This document shows, piece after piece, positions 15,989 through 26,100 of a DNA stretch of 64,000 nt. Within the stretch, counting starts at the first letter, position 1. Every line of letters starts with the position of its first letter. The notes beneath the pieces were generated by a model. That model worked only from the letters and a program-made list of their open reading frames with translations, had not been told where the DNA came from and ran no database searches. The stretch comes from Bacteroides salyersiae WAL 10018 = DSM 18765 = JCM 12988 (GTDB lineage Bacteria; Bacteroidota; Bacteroidia; Bacteroidales; Bacteroidaceae), in the NCBI RefSeq assembly GCF_000381365.1, contig NZ_KB905469.1, forward strand, positions 124,001-188,000, read 5' to 3'. Both the position numbers and the translations under genes were made by a program.

Positions 15989-18949
15989 TCAAGGAATAAT
16001 CACTTTTTGCGAATAAACTTCTTTATTACATTCTAATGATACGGTATAAATTCCCTTATGAAGATTACTCCCTATATGAAAGTTTCCACTCTGTTTTTTT
16101 TTGACTACAATTGATTTTCCCGACATATCAAACAGTGTAACTATGTCAGCCCGATAATCATTTTTCAATTGTACTCTAATTCTTCCCTCATCAGGGGTTA
16201 ATGTGAAAAAAGAATTATCCTGATTTAATTGTGCAACACCGACTCCACTTGATTTTTCCAGAACAATGCTAACCGTTTGTTCTCCTGTCAAGTTTTGAGG
16301 TATTTCAGGAGTATCCATTGCAATGCCATTGAGTTTAAACTCTTTGATCCGGTTCCCTTCGCCTTCCAATTTAACGTTAAGTATCATGTTCCCATAGTTC
16401 AACCTGGTAAGTTCCAATGAATTGACTTCTTCAGGTAAAAATGGTTCGAAACGTAATTTTTCGTCCTCAAAACGCATACCTACAAGACCATACCAAACCA
16501 TACGCAATAATCCGGTTGCCGACCAAGTCTGATGTTGAAGTCCCCCCCAATGGCTACCGGTCTGCCATCCTCCATCAGGATGTCCGTCTTTCGGATCATA
16601 AATTTCCCAAAAATCATTCCCACCTTTATTTAAACCAAGATCTACTAAATTAAACAGTTCGAATGTAAATCTTTCATAATCACCGGTTCTGGTACAAGCA
16701 TCCGCATAGAAAGCATTTACAAATGGCCAAATCATCATATTATGGCGTCCCGGCTTCTCATCGCTGAATCGTTTGAAATGCGGATAAATAGAAGGCAGGC
16801 CAAATTTAGTAACCTGCATTTGGGATATTATTTTCTCTGCCTCCGCCGGTGATACAATGTCAAACAATATTGCAAACGAATTACCCAAACCTTCTTGGAA
16901 TGAATGCAGATCTCCATTCTGATCGATCAGGTAATTAAATTTACCGGTTTCTCTGTCAAAGAGATGGGTACGTATGTTAGTTTTTAAGTTTTCAGCCTTC
17001 TTCTCCATTTCAGTAGCAGTCTCTTCTTCTCCCAAAATAGTTGCGATATGTGCCAATAAACGATACGCCTCATAATAAATACAATTCGTACTTAAACATT
17101 TTATTTTATTATGTGCCGGATGACTGACAACTGCTCCCCCCTTAGAATCACCGGACCATACAGGCTCTTCATATCCGGCAATACCATCATTAAATACAGA
17201 AGGACCTGTAAACAGCCCGTATTGAGAATCATATACAGGGTTATTATCACGCTTCATTTCCTCCAACTGATGAATGGTGTTTACCCCACTCTTCAATATC
17301 TGGTTCAAAAACTCTTTATCGCCAGTCATCTGATAGTACATATAAGCACCTTTTACCCAAATTATCTTATCCCAATATTCTGCACCGATGTACTCTTGTT
17401 CGTTATCTTCCAATAAATGCAATAATGAATTCTTCGAGATTTCCGGCTGTAACAACGGAAAACCGTTCCATACATTAATAGACAGATCGCGTGTCCAGTT
17501 TCCATCATAACGGGCTCCCGCATTCAGAATACCATTTTGAGTCGTATTGATATTCACTGTCCATAAAGCTAATTCATAGGCAGCTTTCAGATCCGCATTA
17601 TTAGATATGATTTCCGGTTGAACAGCCGGTTTTCCATAAACCTCGAATTCACGGATACGCGCCAATCCTTTTTGATACTCCGAAGGAATTTCCAATTTCA
17701 GGAAACGGCTGGCAAAAGGTTCTGCCGGTACACCTTCTTTACGCACCTGCATCGCTTCAAACGTTCCATCGAAAACCAATTTCCAATCTTCATCCGTACC
17801 GGCAAAGCTGCATGCATATACTTTATATCCTGTCAACCATTCTTCACTATCGATCAACGCGAACTTATTGATTTCATATTCCTGCTCCAGGTCGATCACA
17901 ACCCAGCCATCCGTACCTTCTTTTTTTCCGAAAGCCCAAGGGTTATTAGCATCTTCTCCATCGACAGCATCTGTATTTCCATCGATAATATTAGCCGGTG
18001 TTTCCCGATTACTCCAACTATTATGATAATCGACTATCGTTTTCCCTGTACTGACTATTTCTTCATTCAGTGGCCGGACATATGATCCGTAAATGTCTAC
18101 ACCATAAATACGTACATAAGAATCCCTGGTATCTTTTACCGGTACAAACTTAATATAACGCGCTTCTACCGGAGTAATCCGTTTCACTTTTGTATCCAGA
18201 TCACCAACATTAGTCTCATGAATAATCTCTGTCCAATCAGCCTCTGCTGTTCCGGTAGTACTAACATATACTTTATATTCCGGAAGATTATAGACATCAC
18301 TTCCCGTCTCTAAAATTCTTCCATCGCGAAAGCCAAATTTATTGATAGAATAAATAGCAGGTAAAGAGAATATTACCCAAGGATCATCACCTTTATACGC
18401 CCATTTATTACTCTTATTATTGTTTATTTCATCCTTATTTAACAACAATTTATAAGCATTCTCCGAATCACTTGCTTTCCCACTGCACGAATAAATATTC
18501 ACGATTCTTTTTCCACGACCATCCAGAGCTGAAACAGAAATCAAATCGTCCGGTGTCACAATCATAGTCATTTTTCTGGTATCGATCGTAATCTTGAACG
18601 ATCCTTCGTCATTCATGATAAATTTATAATCATCATTAGTTACACGAGAATTTTCGACATGCCGGATTTTATGTTCTTTTCCGATCACAACAGCTTCATT
18701 CGCCACTTCGGCATTCAAACAGTCAATCCATATATCATTCGGATTGGTTTTCAGCAAAAATTTAAAATCATTGCGTTTCATTTTTCCGGTCCATGTAAAA
18801 ATACCGTTACCCTCATCATCCATCAAATAAGCTTTTTCAGCAGTCCAGCCACAGTCAAAAGCAGCACCTACCACATAAATTTTAGAAAACTCTTCAGCTT
18901 TAGCTATCAGAGTAAACAGGCATAAAAATAAAGTTAATAGTTTTCTCAT
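15989..18949 (-). CDS. Secreted six-hairpin (alpha/alpha) glycosidase-like protein with SusE-like and F5/8 C modules
   Basis: 986 residues with signal peptide MRKLLTLFLCLFTLIAKA. Residues about 20-130 resemble the SusE/SusF-type starch-binding fold (IYVVGAAFDCGWTAEKAYLM, FKFLLKTNPNDIWID). Two discoidin-like modules follow (about 140-290 and 295-440). Residues about 455-890 form an alpha-helical barrel typical of six-hairpin glycosidases (GH63/GH37/MGH1-like clan): GARYDGNWTRDLSINVWNG, WDKIIWVKGAYMYYQMTGD, GNDFWEIYDPKDG and WQTGSHWGGLQHQTWSATG. Acidic residues in the DGNWTRD and WEIYDPKDG segments are the candidates for catalysis. I cannot name the GH family with certainty. A sorting-like C-terminus (HKGIYTVSLECNKEVYSQKVII) ends it. 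In this locus it probably removes an alpha-linked sugar; the specificity is unknown. Confidence 0.75.
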   Translation of the reverse strand: MRKLLTLFLCLFTLIAKAEEFSKIYVVGAAFDCGWTAEKAYLMDDEGNGIFTWTGKMKRNDFKFLLKTNPNDIWIDCLNAEVANEAVVIGKEHKIRHVENSRVTNDDYKFIMNDEGSFKITIDTRKMTMIVTPDDLISVSALDGRGKRIVNIYSCSGKASDSENAYKLLLNKDEINNNKSNKWAYKGDDPWVIFSLPAIYSINKFGFRDGRILETGSDVYNLPEYKVYVSTTGTAEADWTEIIHETNVGDLDTKVKRITPVEARYIKFVPVKDTRDSYVRIYGVDIYGSYVRPLNEEIVSTGKTIVDYHNSWSNRETPANIIDGNTDAVDGEDANNPWAFGKKEGTDGWVVIDLEQEYEINKFALIDSEEWLTGYKVYACSFAGTDEDWKLVFDGTFEAMQVRKEGVPAEPFASRFLKLEIPSEYQKGLARIREFEVYGKPAVQPEIISNNADLKAAYELALWTVNINTTQNGILNAGARYDGNWTRDLSINVWNGFPLLQPEISKNSLLHLLEDNEQEYIGAEYWDKIIWVKGAYMYYQMTGDKEFLNQILKSGVNTIHQLEEMKRDNNPVYDSQYGLFTGPSVFNDGIAGYEEPVWSGDSKGGAVVSHPAHNKIKCLSTNCIYYEAYRLLAHIATILGEEETATEMEKKAENLKTNIRTHLFDRETGKFNYLIDQNGDLHSFQEGLGNSFAILFDIVSPAEAEKIISQMQVTKFGLPSIYPHFKRFSDEKPGRHNMMIWPFVNAFYADACTRTGDYERFTFELFNLVDLGLNKGGNDFWEIYDPKDGHPDGGWQTGSHWGGLQHQTWSATGLLRMVWYGLVGMRFEDEKLRFEPFLPEEVNSLELTRLNYGNMILNVKLEGEGNRIKEFKLNGIAMDTPEIPQNLTGEQTVSIVLEKSSGVGVAQLNQDNSFFTLTPDEGRIRVQLKNDYRADIVTLFDMSGKSIVVKKKQSGNFHIGSNLHKGIYTVSLECNKEVYSQKVIIP

Positions 18950-19020
18950 AACATGTTTTTTTGGGGTTCATAATTTAAGATATAACACACTATTTTTAAT
19001 TTACTCATCCGATGCCAATA

Positions 19021-22000
19021 TCACTTTACAATAAATTTTCCATTTATCTTTTTATCATTAACACACATGTGGACAACATACATTCCTTGTGTTAAACCTG
19101 TAGTAGGAATACGATCCGTATTGTAAAGATTGGCCTTTAATACTCCCGAAGTATTGTACACATCGGCCTTGGCAACAATGCCAAAACTGATGTTCACAGA
19201 CTCACCTGCTTCCACTACAGTAGGAAGTAAGTAAGTCTTATCAACGAAAATATCCGATTGGAGACCTGTAGGCTTCTTTATCACTACTTCTTCTTTCAAT
19301 AGCAATTCATCTGCAGAAAAGCCTACGCTTATATCATAACTACCTTCGTCTACAACGAAAGAAACTTGATCCACATCATAGTAAGAAAAAGCATCCTCCG
19401 ATAAAGAGAATTCTACTTTCTGCGATTCACCCGGTTTCAAGTATACCTTTTTGAAAGCCTTTAACTCCTTCAAAGGACGTTCTACCTTACTCTCCCCTTT
19501 TTTACCTACATATAATTGCACCACTTGTGCGCCGGCAACATCCCCTGTATTTTTTAGTTCACATATTACTTTCAAAATAGCATCGGCACCTATTGCAGGC
19601 TCTACAGTCATCTGTGACAGATTAAATGTCGTATAGGAGAGCCCATACCCAAAAGGATATTGTACCGTTTTTCCGGATTTATCATACCCGCGATACCCCA
19701 TAAATATACCCTCGGTAAACTCTACATGTTTGTCATTATCCGAATCATAATAGCTATTATAAGTCGGATTATCAGCCCAGCGCTTTTCAAATGTCACAGG
19801 TAATTTTCCTGACGGATTTATGTCACCGAATAAAATCTCTCCCAAAGCCGTTCCACCTTCCTGCCCAGGATACCATGCCCATAACAACCCATCCAAATGC
19901 CGTATCCAAGATTGCATTTCCACATTACCACCGGCAGTAACCACACCGACAATAGGAGTGGTAGTCTTCGATATGACTTTCGTGATCAACTCTTTTTGTT
20001 TAGAAGGTAAAGCAAAAGTACGATCCCCGCCTTCTGCTTCACTGCCAGAGTCATGTCCAAAACATGCAATTACCACGTCTACATCATTCAAACTTGCTTG
20101 AAAGTAATCATCTGCGCCCACTTTCGTCCAATAAAAATCAATAATAGCGGCACCCGTCCCCTGATAATATTCTATTTTGACTGCATAGGTTTTGCCTGCA
20201 GACAACCTCATCTCGTAAGTCTTATATCTTTCTTGACCGGGATTCCAATCATCAATAACCTTTTTATCATCAATATATAACCGAAAACCATCATCACCAC
20301 CAAGATGGAAAACATATTCTCCGTCTTCCATTGGTCGCAATTCTGCTGTCCAACGTACACTATAATTAGAAGTACCAATTCCCTCGACTCCCGTACCGTT
20401 CTGGAAATTAAAGTTTATATTGGCATCCACTTTCGTAGCAATCGGAGCACCTGACAAATCAGTATTATTGAAGTACTCTCCGTTAAAACCGTGCTCATCA
20501 GAACCGGATTCCACATATACATCATCATCCAAATGATCATATTCATCTATATATTTCACCTCAACACCTTTCTGTGCACCGACTGCTTTAATACCTTCAT
20601 AAAAACTCACGTAATGGATAGGTGTAACTCGCCCGCTACCACCTCCGGTGAGATAACGCAAAGCATTCTGACCGACAACGGCTACCTTTTTTATTTTATC
20701 TGCTTTTAAGGGCAAAAGGTTCTCTTCGTTTTTTAAAAGGACCATACCTTCACGGGCCACATCCAAAGCTGTCTTTACAGAAGCCGGATTATCTTCGGGA
20801 ATACTGGAATCCAGTTGTTCATTATCCATAAATCCGAATTTTATCATCGTTTGAAGTATATGTTGTACTTTTTCATCAATCACATTCATATCCAAATCAC
20901 CCCGGTTGATGAAATAGCGCAAACTGTCAGGATTCATTTTCTCACCACCTGCCATTTCCAGATCCAATCCGCCCTGAGCAGCAGGTAAGCAATAATGAGT
21001 AGATCCCCAATCGGACATCAGAATACCGTCAAATCCCCATTGATCACGCAATACGGTACGAAGCAACCAAGGGTGATGCGTAGTCCACGTACCGTTCAAA
21101 AGATTATAACTACTCATCACACTTCCTACTTTGGCTTCCTGCACCGCAGCTTTAAAAGCAGGAAAATATATTTCATTTAATGTCCGCTCATCAATATCCG
21201 AACTTATATAGTTCCGGTCATATTCTTGAAAGTTAGCCGTAAAATGTTTGATAACAGCCATTACCCCATTTGCCTGTAGCCCATTGATATATCCTACTGC
21301 CGTACGGGAGGTCAGGTACGGATCTTCACCCATATATTCAAAATTACGTCCACACATAGGAGCACGATGAATATTAACTGCCGGTCCCAACAATATATTC
21401 ACCCCTCGTGAACGGCAATCAAGCGCCAAAGCCTCTCCATATGAATGCGCCAAATCCTCATTCCAAGTAGATGCCAAACAAATACCACAAGGATAAGCCG
21501 TCGAATTTCCCCAAGTACCTACTCCTTGAGGGCCATCAGACATCTTCATTTGAGGAATGCCCAGACGGGGAATAGCTTTCGTATACATCCAGTCAACACC
21601 ACCTACATACGATAATTTTTCACCTTTTGTCATCAAACGGACTAATTCGGAAGCACGCTCCCGCGGATCTGTAGAAGGTGTTGACGGTACTTCCGGAGCT
21701 ACAGCAGGACCACCCGTCGGTTCACCGAAAACCTGTAAATTAGCCAATTGCACCCGGTCACCGGCATGTACGCTCGAAACTTCCAACAGAAAAGCAGTGA
21801 ACTCCTTTTCCGAATCTATCTGAAATTTCATAGTGGTGTATCGCCCAGGAAAATTAAAATCTCTCCGTTCATCTAATTCAATCCATCCTTCTTCTGGATT
21901 ATAACCACTTAAACTCCATAATTTAGGATCACGCTCAGAAGCATCATTAGCAGACGTCACCGTATAAGAATTAAAACGATAAGCTTTATCCAACACACAC

Positions 22001-23073
22001 TGCACATAAAAACTCGTACCCAATGCACAATATTTTGTTGTCAATTGTTTATCAAACAATTGCATAATCCCTTCATTTGTCCCCCCTTCCGGATAACCGG
22101 AAATCTGCTTTTCCAAATTCAGCCCTTCTGTCACATCTGCAGGGAAATAAGGTTTCTTACCCGCTGTATCAAAAGCGTAACCAAACAATTGCCATTCAGC
22201 AATCCGTATGTTATCAGTTCCGGTAGCTGTAAGTCGATAATAACGCGCACTATAGGTGCTGCTTGTTACAACACGGTTGTATGTAAACAGTGCCATATCT
22301 CCCATCCCTATCATCCGAGTAGAGGCAGGCCTAAACTGTCTCCATGTCTGACCGTCCTTTGAATATTCTACTTTCCATTTAGTTACGTCCACCCCTCTAC
22401 CAGCATAGAGCAGCATACCCGTAAGTACCTTATCTTCTTTACAATCTACCGTTATTGTTGTTTCAGTAATTCCCGATACTTCATAAAAAGTATTTTCATT
22501 ATTATCTGTCAGAAAAGCCAAAGTAGCATTTGAATGCTCTGCCATAATCTCAGCCTCATCCGTAAAATCATACGGAAAAGCAACTGTAACTTTACGAGGC
22601 TTCTCTATTTTCACAGAGGTAGCATGAATTTCAAATTTATCAATATTGGGGCCATTTTCAAATTCGGTACCCATTTTTATGACATTAGTACCGGCATCCA
22701 AATAGATATATGCAGAAGAAACCGATGTAGGAGGTGCATTCCAATCTGGAGAGTCGCTTGTACGTAAAACGATTCGTTCATAATCATTTACTTTAATATA
22801 AAAAGGACGAGCTGTACCTGTAGTAAATGCTTTTAACTCATACGTCCCGGCTTGGTCCACTTCTATATTCTCATACAAATAATAGGAATCGGAATTTATA
22901 TGAAAATCATGAACATACTTATTTCCGGAAAAACCGGAAACTTGTTCAACTTTTAGCTCACCAAATAATTTTGCATCTTCGGCCTCCAAGATAATAGGAA
23001 GTTGTGCCGCCTGGGTTGCAATCCCCCAAAACAACACCGATAAAAGAGGAATTCTCTGTAATAATGTATTCAT
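19021..23073 (-). CDS. Secreted GH3 beta-glycosidase with CBM, two F5/8 C modules and inserted PA14 domain
   Basis: 1350 residues. Signal peptide ends near TQAAQ. Residues about 25-155 are a CBM6/35-like module (LPIILEAEDAKLFG), followed by two discoidin-like modules (about 160-305 and 310-455). The GH3 N-domain starts about 470; the nucleophile is Asp688 in GILMSDWGSTH, and SEAEGGDR carries the likely acid/base Glu1014. A PA14 domain (about 855-1005: GFNGEYFNN, YVFHLGGDDGFRLYIDD) interrupts the GH3 C-domain, as in many GH3 beta-glucosidases. A fibronectin III-like domain (GESQKVEFSLSEDAFSYYD) and a T9SS-like end (GMYVVHM, GKFIVK) follow. It would cleave a terminal beta-glucosyl, beta-xylosyl or similar sugar. 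The N-terminal CBM plus two discoidin block closely resembles that of the GH2 at 58643. Confidence 0.93.
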   Translation of the reverse strand: MNTLLQRIPLLSVLFWGIATQAAQLPIILEAEDAKLFGELKVEQVSGFSGNKYVHDFHINSDSYYLYENIEVDQAGTYELKAFTTGTARPFYIKVNDYERIVLRTSDSPDWNAPPTSVSSAYIYLDAGTNVIKMGTEFENGPNIDKFEIHATSVKIEKPRKVTVAFPYDFTDEAEIMAEHSNATLAFLTDNNENTFYEVSGITETTITVDCKEDKVLTGMLLYAGRGVDVTKWKVEYSKDGQTWRQFRPASTRMIGMGDMALFTYNRVVTSSTYSARYYRLTATGTDNIRIAEWQLFGYAFDTAGKKPYFPADVTEGLNLEKQISGYPEGGTNEGIMQLFDKQLTTKYCALGTSFYVQCVLDKAYRFNSYTVTSANDASERDPKLWSLSGYNPEEGWIELDERRDFNFPGRYTTMKFQIDSEKEFTAFLLEVSSVHAGDRVQLANLQVFGEPTGGPAVAPEVPSTPSTDPRERASELVRLMTKGEKLSYVGGVDWMYTKAIPRLGIPQMKMSDGPQGVGTWGNSTAYPCGICLASTWNEDLAHSYGEALALDCRSRGVNILLGPAVNIHRAPMCGRNFEYMGEDPYLTSRTAVGYINGLQANGVMAVIKHFTANFQEYDRNYISSDIDERTLNEIYFPAFKAAVQEAKVGSVMSSYNLLNGTWTTHHPWLLRTVLRDQWGFDGILMSDWGSTHYCLPAAQGGLDLEMAGGEKMNPDSLRYFINRGDLDMNVIDEKVQHILQTMIKFGFMDNEQLDSSIPEDNPASVKTALDVAREGMVLLKNEENLLPLKADKIKKVAVVGQNALRYLTGGGSGRVTPIHYVSFYEGIKAVGAQKGVEVKYIDEYDHLDDDVYVESGSDEHGFNGEYFNNTDLSGAPIATKVDANINFNFQNGTGVEGIGTSNYSVRWTAELRPMEDGEYVFHLGGDDGFRLYIDDKKVIDDWNPGQERYKTYEMRLSAGKTYAVKIEYYQGTGAAIIDFYWTKVGADDYFQASLNDVDVVIACFGHDSGSEAEGGDRTFALPSKQKELITKVISKTTTPIVGVVTAGGNVEMQSWIRHLDGLLWAWYPGQEGGTALGEILFGDINPSGKLPVTFEKRWADNPTYNSYYDSDNDKHVEFTEGIFMGYRGYDKSGKTVQYPFGYGLSYTTFNLSQMTVEPAIGADAILKVICELKNTGDVAGAQVVQLYVGKKGESKVERPLKELKAFKKVYLKPGESQKVEFSLSEDAFSYYDVDQVSFVVDEGSYDISVGFSADELLLKEEVVIKKPTGLQSDIFVDKTYLLPTVVEAGESVNISFGIVAKADVYNTSGVLKANLYNTDRIPTTGLTQGMYVVHMCVNDKKINGKFIVK

Positions 23074-23094
23074 AATATTACAATATTAAATAAA

Positions 23095-23128
23095 AGATCC
23101 GGACGGATGGCCACATCCACCCGGATCT
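23095..23128. repeat. Strong intercistronic hairpin before the GH3 gene
   Basis: AGATCCGG (23095-23102) pairs with CCGGATCT (23121-23128), and inside it GGATG (23105-23109) pairs with CATCC (23114-23118), with AC/AC internal mismatches and a 4-nt loop. It fills much of the 82-bp gap between two minus-strand genes. It could be an attenuator, a processing site or an mRNA stabiliser; on the minus strand only a short AT stretch follows. Confidence 0.7.
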
Positions 23129-23155
23129 AATAAAAGTATCAAACATGTAAGTTAG

Positions 23156-26100
23156 TTAGTCCGTCACAATTACCTTGGTTCTATTTACAAGGTACAGACC
23201 GGGAGCGATTCCTGTTATCGAATTACGTCCTTCATTCAGCATAACAGAACGTACCAGACGGCCGTCAATAGCATAAATATTTATTTGAACCGCTTGTGAA
23301 GCAATCATTTCGATACCACCACTTATAGAATAAACAGCAATATTTTCTAAAGTTTTTTCGGTAACCATACCTACCGGGTCATCTTTAGTCCTAAACATAG
23401 GATAACCCTCACTTTCTGCTATTTTCCAAATTTTGTCAAAATCCCATCCAAGCGTTTCTTTATAGAATTCTAAAGATTTAGCATCGGCATCATCGAAAAG
23501 ATCCGTCCCATTACGGTCATCCGTACTTTCCCAACCACCACCGACTGAAACTGTAGTACCAATAGAATAATTGTTAATAAAATGAGCCATCGATGCTCTA
23601 TTTCCCCAATTTCCAATGCGGAAACGATGCCCGCCTGCAATAGAGGTTGCCAAATTCAAGCAATTCTGAATTGTAATCTCACCGTCACGGTCTATTAATC
23701 CGAGTATAGCACCTACATGACCGAACTGGCTCGTAATAGTTCCATCAAAATAACAGTTGCTAATAGTCGCACCACCATCAAAGGAAGCAGCAGAGATACC
23801 ACCGGCCTGATGAGTCCTTGCTTTAATTGTACATTGAGCTGCGTAACAGTTTTCGATTATCACACCAGCCGAAACACGGGCAGCAATTGCCGAAACACGG
23901 TCTCCTCCTTCAATGTTACTGTTGCTGACATAGCAGCGTTCTATCTTTCCTCCATCTGCAATACCCACCAATGCACCTGTATTATCACCACCGACAATAG
24001 CAACACCGGTCATACCGAGATTCTTAATCACAGCACCGTCCATTCTTTTGAATAATCCCATCGTTCCGACATTCGAATCATTAAAATTCCACCCTTTTAT
24101 TATATAGCCGTTACCGTCAAATGTACCTGTAAACGGATTCTCTTCAGAACATAAACCATTAAAAGTAGTATTTGCCAAATCAATGTCATTTGTCAATACA
24201 TAATCACGGGTAGGGAAATTATCGATAGTCAACAAATCGTCCGCTGTCGTTATTTCAACAACTCCCTCCGCAGGAATCACTTTACAAATATAGGTTACCG
24301 GAGTAATTTCAAACCGATCGTCAATCCCTTTCACTGTTTCCATTGCTACAACAGATGAGCCGATAGCAACAGGAGTCAACGTTTGTTCTTCAATAGTAAC
24401 AACTTTCGTATTATCCGACAATAATGACAGTGTGAGACCATTCGTTGAAATAAACTGTGGTAAGACATAACTATCCATTGAGAGATATAATCTTTCTGTA
24501 ATCTGAGCCGGCTGAACTTCTATCCCGACATAAAGCCCTGTCTGAATTTTACTCTCTCTCTCTAACTGCCATTTCAAAACAGGATAAGACTCACCATCCA
24601 ATGGAATAATCCACGTGCTTTCCATATCCCATTTTAATGTCTCGGCATAGAAAGAAGCAGTTCGAGCCTGTTGCAAGGAAATGTCAGCTCCATCCTGCCC
24701 GATTACATCTTCACTGATAATCGTAACAGCTTCTACCACATTCTTACCAATGCGGGTAGAAAGCAAAGAATAACTATTCTCCACTTTTATTCCTCCATCT
24801 CCTACAACCCGTTTGGGAGAATCGGCACCTAATATATAAGAAGCCAGATTCACACTGTTCTTCACAGAATTACCGGTTTCATCTCCACCATTTTTCAAAC
24901 CTACAATACCGCCTGTCCTATTCCAGTTGCCCACAACGACACCGGAAAAATAACTTTTATCAATAGTAGCGTTGTTTATAGATCCAACCAAACCACCAGC
25001 CTGCCAGCCTGTAGTTTGTACATATGCTGTTGAATAACAATTGCTCATTAAAGCTCCGGAATTCAACTGACCAACTAACGCTCCAACATGATCTTTGCCA
25101 ACAATACGGCTATTACCGACATAACATCCATCAATATTACCACCATTCATTTCGCCGATAAAACTACCGATGTGCTTGTTTTCTTTAGTACCGATCACAG
25201 AATTTTCAATACCCAAATTTTTTATCTCAGCACCGATAGTCGACAGGAATAAGCCTAATTTCCCTTCTCCGGCACGTTGAATATTCAGATTCTTTATAAT
25301 ATGTCCGTCACCATCCAGTTTTCCTGAGAAGTTTTCAATACCATTAAATGAAACATTTGCAAAGTCCAGATCGGCTGTCAATTTGAAACTGCCATCTGTT
25401 GCAGCAGTTATTCTTGAAATAAAATCTTCTGCCGTAGCAACCGGTATGATGTCCGGTATAATGGAAATACTAATCTCCGCAGCTTTAAAACCAGACACAG
25501 AAACAGATACGGTAACAGTTTCCAGATCGGTTATCTCAACGTCTTCTGTTACAGATATAATACTTCCATCCAGCTTCACTTTACTATTTGCACATGAATA
25601 TGATAAAATACCTCCATGTCCGGAAGCATAATATTGGCTCAGATCGATGCTACTTCCCTTTCTTAAAGACAAAACTGGTATAGACTGACTCAAATAAATC
25701 AGAGAAGTAGTCGTTTCAGCCTCCTTCTGCCATGCCAAAACCGGATAAAGTCCGTCTATCCATTTCCAAGAACCATCATCAAAATTCCACTTCAAATCTT
25801 CCGAATAAAATACTTCTTGTTTAACCCTCTCAGCAGTAACATCAATTCCTTTCTGGGCATCATTACCATTTGGTGCAGGCAACGTATTCAAAGCATAATT
25901 ATTATTCAATACAGATTTACCGTCACGTGTACTGGCTATACGATAAATCTGATCACATTGCAACTGAGCGGCCAAATTGACACAATTTTCAATTGTAAGT
26001 ACGTCATCACTATCCTGTAACCCCAAAATTCCTCCAATACGCTGATTTACAACTTCTACCCGTCCGGAAAAATAAGAATTCCGAATACTTCCGGCCCCTG

